From Liolophura sinensis (taxonomy: Eukaryota; Mollusca; Polyplacophora; Chitonida; Chitonidae), in assembly GCF_032854445.1 (NCBI RefSeq), contig NC_088297.1, positions 4,341,991 to 4,405,990 of the forward strand: a stretch of 64,000 nucleotides of DNA, written 5' to 3'. The position numbers and the translations under genes were made by a program. This document shows positions 11,753 to 22,700 of this stretch, piece by piece. The notes under the pieces were generated by a model. That model was not told the origin of the DNA and did not search any database. It saw nothing but the letters and a program-made list of their open reading frames with translations. Positions within the stretch are counted from its first letter, which is position 1; every line of letters begins with the position of its first letter.

Positions 11753-11841
11753 ATAGGTACAGATGTCATTTAGAAAGTGTTAGAAACTATTAACAATGAT
11801 ACTGTTACTTAATCCACTTTCTAAATGACATCTGTACCTAT
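11753..11841. repeat. Perfect 27-bp inverted repeat with 35-nt loop
   Basis: Arms 11753-11779 and 11815-11841 are exact reverse complements (ataggtacagatgtcattta... / ...taaatgacatctgtacctat). Confidence 0.93.
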
Positions 11842-13108
11842 ATGATGTAAGATGCTATTTATTTATTTATTTACCCTAATTCTTGTAATTTCTAGGACAG
11901 ATATTAGTAGTGCTGAAAGCAAATAGTAACATTCCTCCGTAAAGATATGACTATGTTGTTCAGTAGATGGGCTAACCATGTGAACCCCCCCCCCTCCCAA
12001 ATAAATATTCTTGCTACGATTACATGTATATTGGGTATAAAAAGCACACCAGGGGTCGCAAAAATTTTAAGAATTAGGGTAACTGAAGGTTAAAGAAGAA
12101 CCCCCAGCACTGACCTTCCAAACTGCATATACATGCGTTTATGTTCCCTGAATCCATTTCGATCGTTTAGAACGTCAAAAACGGAAGAAAAATGGTAGAA
12201 TCTGAAAATCTGCTCCACTACAATCGAGCCACTGTTGACCCTGTGACGTCATGGCAGTACATTCTCTGTCGGCATGTGAGGCTTCTCTGTGTACAACACA
12301 GACCACAGGAGACAATAGCTATACTTATCTCAGATCTCATCCTTTGAACACCCTTTGATTATGGAGGACTTGATCGTAGGAGATTTGCTGGTTCAGTGAC
12401 CTACTAAAATAAAAGGTAGTTGGACCAGGCTTATATCCCGTCAAAATGCCAAATGAAAAAGGAAAGAAGCCCAGATTTTCACTTTCAGAACATAGAAGTT
12501 GTTCAGTTACTTGCTTGTTTGAAACAGCAGGGTGTGTAATGAACTGTAGGGAGCCGCTGTGCACAACGGCCACTAGGCTACAGTTCACACCTCGCCTCTA
12601 GGCCGCTGTGGGTGCATAATACCCCGCAGCATGCTGTACCTTGAAGCCCGTAACAGACAAAAGTTTAACTGGCATTTCTGTGTGTAACCACTCGCTGTTT
12701 CCATTAAACATAATTCAAGCTTTAGCTACTTTTGGCGGGGATACTGTTTTTTTTAAAACAAAAGTATTTGTCTTCTGTGTACACATTAATCGAAGTTCTC
12801 AAATCACATGAAACACATTGATACTATTTTCACATGGATTTGAACATCACCCTCATACCAGAAAGTAAATACAGTCCCAGTATGACAGGAAATGAACTGT
12901 TGCTACCAGCCCCAGATAGGTCAAATGTTGAAGGAAATATTTCTTAAAAGTTCTTCGCGTGGGAGAGGAAAAAAGATGACTGGTTCACTGTAGGTAATTT
13001 TAGTCTACGTTTTCATAAAATTTTTTTTGTTTGTAACATTCAGCATGCTCTAAATGCCATTGAACAGATGTTAAGTTAAAACACAATTTTTTAATAAAAT
13101 GTTGAATG

Positions 13109-13808
13109 TTGGCCCTAGTTGGGCCGTGTAGGTCCTAGTTGGGCTGTGTATGTCCCAATTGGGCCTTGTAGGCCCTAGTTGAGCCGTGTATGTCCCAGTT
13201 GTGCCGTGTTGGCCCTAGTTAGGCCGTGTAGGCCCTAGTTGGGCTGTGTAGGTCCTAGTTGAGCCGTGTAGGCCCTAGTTGGGCCATGTAGCCCTAGTAG
13301 GGCTGTGTAGGTCCTAGTTGGGCCGTGTAGGTCCTAGTTGAGCCGTGTAGTCCCTAGTTGAGCCATGTAGCCCTAGTTGGGCTGTGTAGGTACTAGTTGG
13401 GCCATGTAGTCCTAGTCGGGCTGTGTAGGTACTAGTTGGGCCGTGTAGGTCCTAGTTGGGCCGTTTAGGCCGTAGTTGGGCCATGTAGCCCTAGTTGGGC
13501 TGTGTAGGTCCTAGTTGAGCCGTGTAGGTCTTAGTTGAGCCGTGTAGGCCCTAGTGGAGCCTTGTAGCCTTAGTTGGGCTGTGTAGGTCATAGTTGGGCC
13601 GTGAAGGTCCTGGTTGAGCCGTGTAGGCTCTAGTTGGGCCATGTAGCCCTAGTTGGGGTGTGTAGGTCCTAGTTGGGCCGTGTAGGCCCTAGTTGGGCCA
13701 TGTAGCTCTAGTTGGGCTGTGTAGGTCCTAGTTGAGCCGTGTAGGCCCTAGTTGAGCCGTGTAGGCCCTAGTTGGGCCATGTAGGTCCTAGTTGAGCTGT
13801 GTAGTTCT
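13109..13808. repeat. 20-bp minisatellite between ZNF706 and RCC1L
   Basis: About 35 copies of gggccgtgtaggtcctagtt with 19- and 21-bp variants. GC-richer than its surroundings. Confidence 0.95.
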
Positions 13809-13879
13809 GTATCTAAACGGGATTACAGCAATCTCTCAATTCTTTTTTCTTCTGAATTATATAACTTTATCTAATTTAT

Positions 13880-14101
13880 TAGCTGGGTTGCTTCAGCCTT
13901 TTCACATGTTTGCAAGGTGTTTATTCAAGCACACTCTGAAGGCATTATTCTGTGTAGACTGATCAAACCATACTTTTGTAAAGCCCTGAAATTGGCCAAT
14001 CTACCCCAGTTAGTTTTGTCTCTAAAATCAAAGTAAATATGTGCATAAATTGCTCTGAAAGTTGCTCTTTCATATGCAAAATGGTTGAGGAATTAGGGTA
14101 C
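13880..14101 (+). repeat. MITE-like repeat A, copy 1
   Basis: Starts near gcttcagccttttcacatg and ends catatgcaaaatggttgagg + aattagggta. Inverted ends and shared inner words (tgcaaggtgtttattcaagc) recur at 39735, 45247, 61098 and 63773. Confidence 0.75.
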
Positions 14102-14651
14102 GGTAAGTAAAGTGATGAAAACTAAATTAGAAAGGGGGAATCTGGAGTTCAATCCCGCATCAGTCTACCAAACTTTGGCTCTACCTCTGTTGACACTCAG
14201 CATAAAGGAAAAGGGCCACCCAGTGTCAGTATGGTGTGAATGGCGGCCGGGTGGGGGCATTGTGTCTAGTGTCTTCGGAATGGTGTCCCAGTGAGGCAGC
14301 ACATTAGGTATGTTTGCATTGGTTCCGCGGCCTACCACAAGGAGACAACTTTGTGATATGACCAAAACAATGCTGAAAGTCACAATAAACCTCAACAAAT
14401 AAACCGTAATTTGTAATTTGGCTTAAATTCATACTAAAATGATTTTTTTCTTTTTTTAAAATGTGTAAGCCCATGTCCTGCATGTGTACATTGAAATGCA
14501 AAAGAAACACCACAAGGCAACATCCTACAATACATGGAGGTTTGCTTTACTGAGCACATTGACAAATATTTTATAGGATAAATGCCATTGAGGTGTACAG
14601 TCCGTGTCCACTTTCTCTTAAATTCCGAAAAATCCCATCAGCCTCGATAAA

Positions 14652-14663
14652 CAAGATGGCGGC
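14652..14663 (+). promoter_or_regulatory. YY1-like promoter motif and candidate non-coding first exon of RCC1L
   Basis: CAAGATGGCGGC matches the YY1 consensus typical of housekeeping-gene start regions, and it lies in a small GC-richer island. A strong donor GTAAGT follows at 14768-14773. A strong acceptor (attttctcttag, ending 16547) lies 33 nt before the RCC1L ATG. A non-coding exon ending at 14767 spliced to 16548 is therefore plausible. The ATG inside the motif opens only a 6-codon ORF. Confidence 0.4.
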
Positions 14664-15984
14664 GCCCTGTCGGTGACATAAGTTTTGGAAAGATGACACG
14701 TCTTTCAGTGTGTGAAAAGCATTTACAGCGTTGGGTCGATTTGTCATTGTGTTAATTTTGTTTAAGAGTAAGTTGATGCTGTCGATTACTTAGATTAAAG
14801 CAATGCAGTCAGACTAAAACATACAACATCACTTGTATTGAAAGTCGTGTACATCACGTGCAACTGTTGTTGTTGTTGAATGTTGTTAAATTCCTGAGTG
14901 AATCTTTTAGCTTACTTCAATCCCGGAGTCAGATTGAGTGGCATGAGATGCTGAACCATTAGAGAAATGAGCGTCTAATTGTGAACTGTGAAGTAAACCT
15001 TAATTTCATGACAAATGGGTAGCCCTTGCCCAAGGTGGCTGCTTTAACTCGTCAATTTATACTGACCTGGCAGAGTATCCCCGCCACAGATGCGATCAAT
15101 GGTAACCCATACACTGATTCACGCCATGTCAGATAAGTTCTTTTGAAACAGTGGCAGTGTGTCAACTTCAGTTCTTACTTCTCAGCTCGAATTCACACGC
15201 AGCATCCCAGGTATATTCCATTCGGGGGGTAAGGACATTACTGTAGCCACCTGGGGCTGAGGTAGTTTTGGCTTTGTACTATGCTTCTTCTATTCTAGAA
15301 CTGACATGCTATATTTTATTGGGGTTTAGCTGGCATGAGCCCCCTAACCAAGTCTGTCAGGTTCAACCCTGCCTGAATAATGTCTTTACTTGAGGTGAAT
15401 CTGGTGTGCAAATATTCCTCAACATACATGTACCTGCTTGAGTGTGCCAGGTATACAGGGTGTGACTTGAAGCTCAAGGTGTTGCTTAATAGACTGTCAT
15501 TTTTATCATAGAGGTGTTGAAGTTTTTGTTATCGATGCAGTGTGCAACTATGTCGCACATGTTGTCAGAATGATGCGTTATGGATGGACATCAAAATGTC
15601 TATGGCAGGAATGATGGTGTGACAAGACTTTTGGAATACTGGACTACTGGTATGTTGAGAGTTGTGTGCACACCAGATTTATCACAAGTATTGAAGCGAA
15701 TAAAGAAGTTATCACAAGTAATGTTTTACTTGGCTAGCAGAACCAGACTCAGAGTAATTATAAGGAGGCGAGCCAACATCTGTAACAGACCCAGTCCAAT
15801 AACAGCATGTGGTTACAGATACACAGTATCTAGCCCTGTCAGGCTGCTCTGATATAGTAAACTATTTACAGACCTTTGGACCACTTGAGTGGCATAATGT
15901 TCACAGCATCGGTCTCAAAGTCAAAGAGACCATGGATCAAATCTGAGTGAGGTCATACTAAAGACTTTCATAAATTGTGCTTGT

Positions 15985-16245
15985 TGCTGTCTCTTTTGGC
16001 GCTCATCCCTGAGAGGTTAGAACAAGGAAAACACAACTGGCTGGCTCGGTGTCAGTATAATGTGACTGGGTGGGGTATCACGTCTGGTGTCTTCAGTATG
16101 ATGCTTCAGTGGCAGCAGCACTTTGAGGGCATGGACTCCCCCCTGCCACAGTAGGGTAGACACAGTATATGTACACACATCTAATGACTCCTTGTCATCG
16201 ACTGAAAAACTGTTAAGTATGATGTTAAAACCCAAGCATACATAC
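15985..16245 (+). repeat. Third SINE-like family, copy 2
   Basis: ttttggcgctcatccctgag, ctcggtgtcagtataatgtg, tgactccttgtcatcgactg. Same family as 600-810 and, reversed, 48640-48800. Confidence 0.75.
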
Positions 16246-16375
16246 GTAAAGAGAGCAATCCTCATTCACCCACTTTGTTCTGGATTACTCGGTGAACTGC
16301 TGACCTTGCAGCAATAACTCACAATAATTCCATTTAGTAATGGCAGGTCAGTCACGAATTCACAAAACTGAATAT

Positions 16376-16547
16376 TTATTTATTTATTTATGTATTATTT
16401 GATTGATGATTTATGCTGTACTCAAGAACATTTCACTTATACTACAGCGACCAGCATTATGGTGGAAGGAAACCATCTACATGTATTTATTTACTTGTCA
16501 TTGTCTTTTTTTTTTAAACTATATATACTCGGCAAATTTTCTCTTAG
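16376..16547 (-). repeat. SINE-1 tail fragment plus shared flank, ending in the RCC1L acceptor
   Basis: SINE-1 tail to about 16475, then catctacatgtatttattta...aaactatatatact...ttttctcttag. The last bases are the likely acceptor of the RCC1L ATG exon. Confidence 0.75.
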
Positions 16548-16580
16548 GCAGCCAGAAAAATCTTCAGAGTTTTATTCACG

Positions 16581-16791
16581 ATGAGAGGGAATTCTGGACA
16601 AGCCATAGTGTGTGTCCAATGTCTTCAGTGTTTACGTCAGCAGTATGTCCCTGTTAGGCTGGGCAGTTCCTGGAGGAAGCGGGTGCTGAAGAGAGAAGCC
16701 ATTAAGGATCGTGTGATTCAGTATGCTGGTGACACGGCTCACCAGACACAGCGTGTATACGTGTGGGGTCTGGCAGCCACTGGGGCTTTAG
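16581..16791 (+). CDS. RCC1L: RCC1L exon 1 (presequence and first WG motif)
   Basis: 70 codons plus 1 base, from MRGNSGQAIV to WGLAATGAL|G; the donor gtaagc starts at 16792. Reading through the donor meets a stop within four codons. Confidence 0.93.
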
Positions 16792-19700
16792 GTAAGCTCA
16801 CATAGGGTGTTTATTATGAGGATAGGCTACCAGTGCGACTTTAGGCAAGCTCACACAGGGTATGTACCTGTGGGGACTGGCTGCCATGGGGTCTCTAGGT
16901 AAGCTCACACAGCTTGTGTGCGTGTGGGGACTGGCAGCCACTGGGGCTGTAGGTAAGCTTACACAGGGTGATGCATGCGGGGACTGGCTGCCGTGGGGTC
17001 TCTAGGTAAGCTCACACAGCTTGTGTGCGTGTGGGGACTGGCAGCCACTGGGGCTGTAGGTAAGCTTACACAGGGTGATGCATGCGGGGACTGGATGCCA
17101 CTGGGGCTCTAGGTAAGCTCACACAGGGTGTGTACGTGTGGGGACTGGCTGCCATGTGGGCTCTAGGTAAGCTCACACAGGGTGTGTACATGTGGGGACT
17201 GGCTTCCATGTGGGCTCTAGGTAAGCTCACACAGGGTGTGCACGTGTGGGGACTGGCTTCCATGTGGGCTCTAGGTAAGCTCACACAGGGTGTGTACGTG
17301 TGGGGACTGGCTATCATGTGGGCTCTAGGTAAGCTCACACAGAGTGTGTACATGTGGGGACAGGCTATCATGGGGGCTCTAGGTAAGCTCACACAGCGTG
17401 TGTACATGTGGGGACTGGCTGCCATGGGGGCTCTAGGTAAGCTCACACAGTGTGTGTACATGTGGGGACTGGCAGCCATGTCGATGTCACACAGCATGTA
17501 CGTGTGGGGACTGGCTGCCATGGTAGCTGTCAGTTCAGTGCTATTGTTTAGGGACAAATATGACAACCATGATATGAAACAAGCTGTTATACAAAGTTTG
17601 GGATCTCTGAAGTGAAGTGGTTAGCGCGCTGGTGCAGAACAATGTCTCAGGGACCCCCAGCACCGCGCGTTCAAAGTCCAGAGCTGGACTCTTCAAACAT
17701 GGGAAGGTCTGTCAACAATCTTTCACTGTTAATGGATATCTCCCTGGCTGTCCAGTCATGTTTTTTTGGGTTCCTCCCGCTGTAATGCTGACTAACCTTG
17801 CATAAGTGTAATTTTCTTGACCTCCTTTCTTCAGGAATAAGAAGTTATCTGCGGCCAGAGGCTAAAGGTCAGAGAATGTTGAGATATCAGCCGCGACCAG
17901 CTCTTCAGACATTCTGGGATGGAAAACATACAAAGGTAAGGTTATGCTAGTCCAAAATACGTTTGTTGGTCGTAACCTAACCGAGCCTCCACAACAACAA
18001 TTATGCACTCCAGATTTTTTTGTTGGGGTTTTGATTAAACATAATTTTCCTCTGCATTTTAATTTCTTTTAAATCCTTTATCTTTTTCACCAGCCAGATA
18101 AAAGGTCATTACTGACCCACACTAATTTTTTTTTATAGAATCAGATTACGACCAAACAAGGAATTTTGTACAAATAGCATGAGGTTTATTTTGATGTAAG
18201 AAATAAGTTTTCTGGGGGCGATAAGCTGTGCGCGCTTTGCCACATTCAGATGTGGTTTTTACACTAATCTTGGAATATGGCAATATGTACCTCATAAAAT
18301 TTAAAAATAAAATTTTTGATGGCACCCTTAGTTTTGTTTTGCTAAATCTTGTTCTGTAAATAACGCATGGTCATACAATTCTTCCTTGTCTCCTAAGCCT
18401 AAATCGGTGTTTCACCATGGATGATCGCGTAATTCAAACGGGATTTTCTCAACTTTCTTACAGGTCAACACTCACAGTTCACCATTCAACATATTGATTG
18501 AGAATTCATGTAACCATGTAATGTGGAACTCGTTGAGTTCCTTTTCACCTGTAATAAAATGGTCCAAAGCTAAGAACACTTTTGTTCTTTGTTCTCCTTT
18601 ATTATGTCACTCTTATCTGTGTACTTGTGCTCATAAAACACGAGGTACACATGCACTGGGAGGTCACAGAAGAAAACAATGTGTTGTGCTGCAATTTGCG
18701 TCTTGTGTATTGCTCATCCTCGAGTCTCCGATTAACACCTTCTGCTTTCAAGGGCGCTAATGTGATAAAGCATAACTCCCCAATTTTGTCTTGAATTTTC
18801 CAGGTTGAAGATGCAGCTTGTGGATATGGTTTCAGTGTTTTTATGACCAAGAACAGAAAATGGGGTGTGTACGGTACAGGGATTAACACAGAATCTCAGC
18901 TGGGAGTCCATGAGTACCCCAGAAACACAGGTTTGTAAAGGTCCTCAATCCGGAAAATCAGAAAAGCTGCTATGGGGGCCTCCGTGGCTAAGTGGTTAGC
19001 ATGCTAGCGCAACACAGATGACTCCAGCCCCTCTCGCCAGTGTGGTTGTTTGTCCCACCACAATGCTCACTGCTGTTGTTAAAGTTAAATAAATGGGTAA
19101 GTTGACTCATCCAGCAAACTGTGGATGGTCGTGGGTTTCCCCCAGGCTCTGCTCGGTTTCTTCCAACCATATTGCTGGCTGCCGTTGTCTAAGTGAAATA
19201 TTCTTGAGTACGGTGTAAAACACCAATCAAATCAATAAATAAATAAATAAATAAATACATGTTTACTTTTAAGACCATACACATAAATCATGCAGCAAAT
19301 GTACTATTCCAGGGGTTATGGGCTGTGAGAAAGTGTTAAGAACTTTGACTCAGACCAAGGAACAAAAACGCTAATGACCTGACAATAGGGACCATCTTTA
19401 CTTTTACAGGTAGGCTTTTAGAATACATCATTGAACCAGTGCGGATTGACCTTCCTTTGAAGGCTCCAGACACCACCAGAGTGAAGCACGTGGCTTGCGG
19501 TCGAGCACACACGCTAATTTTGACGGACAAGGAAGGAGGTAACAAAAAGTAAAAAAAAATTAAGTCTATCATCTCTCTGTCCCCATCTGTTTTTGTACAT
19601 GGCTGTGTCGGTGTCCAGTGTGGTTAAAGTTTTTGGACCAATCTTGTCGCTGTGAGTTCAAGTCCAGCTCATGCTGGCTTCCTCTCCAGCTGTACATGGG

Positions 19701-22700
19701 AAGGTCTGACAGCAACCTGCGGATGGTTGTGGGTTTCCGCCGGGTTCTGCCCAGTTTCATCCCACCGTAATGCTGGCCGCTGTTGTACAAGTGAAATATT
19801 CTTGAGTACGGCGTAAAACACCTGTCAAATAAATAAAATAAATAAATGAAGTTTTTGGCCAATCATAGGATTGGAGTGGCCACCCATGGTAGCAGTTTGC
19901 ATATGAAAGACCAGGATGTTTTTTTACCTCCTACAGCTGTAGCTCAAAATTTCCTTGGCCATTCACAGGACTGCAGTCGCCACCCATAGTACATGGATTG
20001 CCAAATGTAGTTTGCAATTTGCATATCAAAGACATCCGCGGTAAATTTGTGCACGAACTCCCATGACTGCTCAATAAATTACAACTCCATAACATAAGAA
20101 ATCACTGCTCTGCAATCCTCGTGCATGTAATAGACAGTCATGGTTGTAACAGCATAATAATTTGGGCCTTTCTTGTTGATTTGATGGCAAGATGGTAACA
20201 TTATCTAATTTGATACTCTCATGCACAGATATTAATCTTGATGATTCTACTTTATTTTGGTTTAGAGGTTATATTCGAGTGTATCACATGACTTGAACAT
20301 TATGCAGTTTTATGAACTGCTCAGGCGAGCCACCATCATTCTCTGAACATCTTGTTTTACATTAGACCTTGAAGAGACAATTTTAGCTGTAGTTCAGATC
20401 AGTCACCAATGCGGTCGCTATGAGTTCAAGTCCAGCTCATGCTGGCGGCCGTACGTGAGAAGGTCTGTCAGCAACCTGCGGATGGTCGTGGGTTTCCCCC
20501 AGGCTCGGCCCGGTTTCCACCCACCATAATGCTGGCCGCCGTCGCTCCAGACACCACCAGAGTGAAGCACGTGGCTTGCGGTCGAGCACACACGCTAATT
20601 TTGACGGACAAGGAAGGAGGTAACAAAAAATAAAAAAAAATGAAATCTATCTTCTCTCTGTCCCCATCTGTTTTTGTACATGGCTGTGTCGGTGTCCAGT
20701 TTGGTTAAAGTTTTTGGACCAATCTTGTCGCTGTGAGTTCAAGTCCAGCTCATGCTGGCTTCCTCTCCAGCTGTACATGGGAAGGCCTGACAGCAACCTG
20801 TGGATGGTTGTGGGTTTCCGCCGGGTTCTGCCCAGTTTCCTCCCACCGTAATGCTGGCAGCTGTTGTACAAGCGAAATATTCTTGAGTACGGCCTAAAAC
20901 ACCTATCAAATAAATAAAATAAATAAATAAAGTTTTTGGCCAATCATAGGATTGGAGTGGCCACCCATGGTAGCAATTTGCATCTGAAAGACCAGGATGT
21001 TTTTTTACCTCCTACAGCTGTAGCTCAACATTTCCTCAGCCATTCTCAGGGCTGCAGTCGCCACCCATAGTACATGGATTGCCAAATGTAGTTTGCAATT
21101 TGCATATCAGAGTCATCCGCGGTAAATTTGTGCACGAACTCCCCATGACTGCTCAATAAATTACAACTCCAGAACATAAGAAATCACTGCTCTGCAATCC
21201 TCATGCGTGTAATAGACAGTCATGGTTGTAACAGCATAATAATTTTGGCCTTTCTTGTTGATTTGATGGCAAGATGGTAACATTATTTAATTTGATACTC
21301 TCATGCACAGATATTAATCTTGATGATTCTACTTTATTTTGGTTTAGAGGTCATATTTGAGCGTATCACATGACTTGAACATTATGCAGTTTTATGAACT
21401 GCTCAGTCGAGCCACCATCATTCTCTGAACATCTTGTTTTACATTAGACCTTGAAGAGACAATTTTAGCTGTAGTTCAGATCAGTCACCAATGCGGTCGC
21501 TATGAGTTCAAGTCCAGCTCATGCTGGCGGCCGTACGTGAGAAGGTCTGTCAGCAACCTGCGGATGGTCGTGGGTTTCCCCCAGGCTCTGCCCGGTTTCC
21601 ACCCACCATAATGCTGGCCGCCGTCGTATAAGTGAAATATTCTTGAGTACGGCGTAAAACACCAATCAAAAAAAAAAAATTAGATCAGTCCTCAGATCAG
21701 AGTTGGTGTCAGAACTACTTCACGTTTACATGTGCTTATTTTTCCTGACATCCTGAAAAGAAGCAAGATGTGCAAAATTACCCCAATTTGTGAAAATAAC
21801 TAGTTATCAGTTAACCTCTTCCTCAAGTTGTCTTTGTATTGAAAAAATTTCTCAAAATTAAACATGTGATTTTAAAAAATGAATTATTTACTTTACACCA
21901 TATAGAGAGATTACACAGAGAATTTGGGTTATTGTAGACTGGATGAATATCATAATTTAACATGTTACTTATGGTTATATTTTTTTAAACTAGTTTTTAT
22001 TAATTATTTTTGTACTGGTGTTATTTTTCCATATCTTTTTCTTTCCAGTCTTCAGTATGGGTAACAATGGCTATGGTCAGTGTGGGAGATCCATCATTGA
22101 ATCAGAGCAGTACAGGTACGGTTGTCATGGTAATAAGGACTATGGTCTATTTGGGTGAATTGTCATTGAATCAGAGCAGTACAGGCCTGGTTGTCATGGT
22201 AACAATGGCTATGGTCAGTGTGAGAGATCCATCATTGAATCAGAGCAGTACAGGTACGGTTGTCATGGTAACAATGACTGTAGTCTATTCGGGTGAGTTG
22301 TCATTGAATCAGAGCAGTACAGGCCTGGTTGTCATGGTAACAATGACTATGGTCATTGTGGGCGGTCCATCATTGAATCAGAGCAGTACAGGTACGGTTG
22401 TCATAAGGACTATAGTCTATTTGGGTGAGTTGTCATTGAATCAGAGCAGTACAGGCCTGGTTGTCATGGTAACAATGACTATGGTCATTGTGGGCAGAAA
22501 ATCATTGAATCAGAGCAGTACAGGTATGGTTGTCATGGTAACAAGGACTATAGTCCTATTTGGGTGAGTTATCATTGAATCAGAGCAGTACAGGTATGGT
22601 TGTCATGGTAACAAGGATTACAGTCTATTTGGGTGAGTTATCATTGAATCAGAGCAGTACAGGTACGGTTGTCATGGTAACAAGGACTATAGTCTATTTG

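Larger units (their letters stand above)
10500..13108. other. Intergenic region after ZNF706
   Basis: Holds the probable ZNF706 3' UTR to about 11.27 kb, the Leu/Ser-type SINE, the 27-bp hairpin and a poly(C) run at 11985. No coding sequence recognised. Confidence 0.6.
19461..21630 (+). repeat. 1.08-kb tandem duplication inside RCC1L
   Basis: Unit 1 is about 19461-20545 and unit 2 about 20546-21630. Both hold the exon 4 tail, a SINE (about 19636 / 20716), a shared middle (catcatcattctctgaacatc region) and a second SINE. The SINE at the end of unit 1 stops at gccgccgtcg exactly where the exon copy begins, while unit 2 keeps the full SINE tail, so the duplication came after the SINE insertion. 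The copies differ at only a few scattered bases. Confidence 0.92.
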
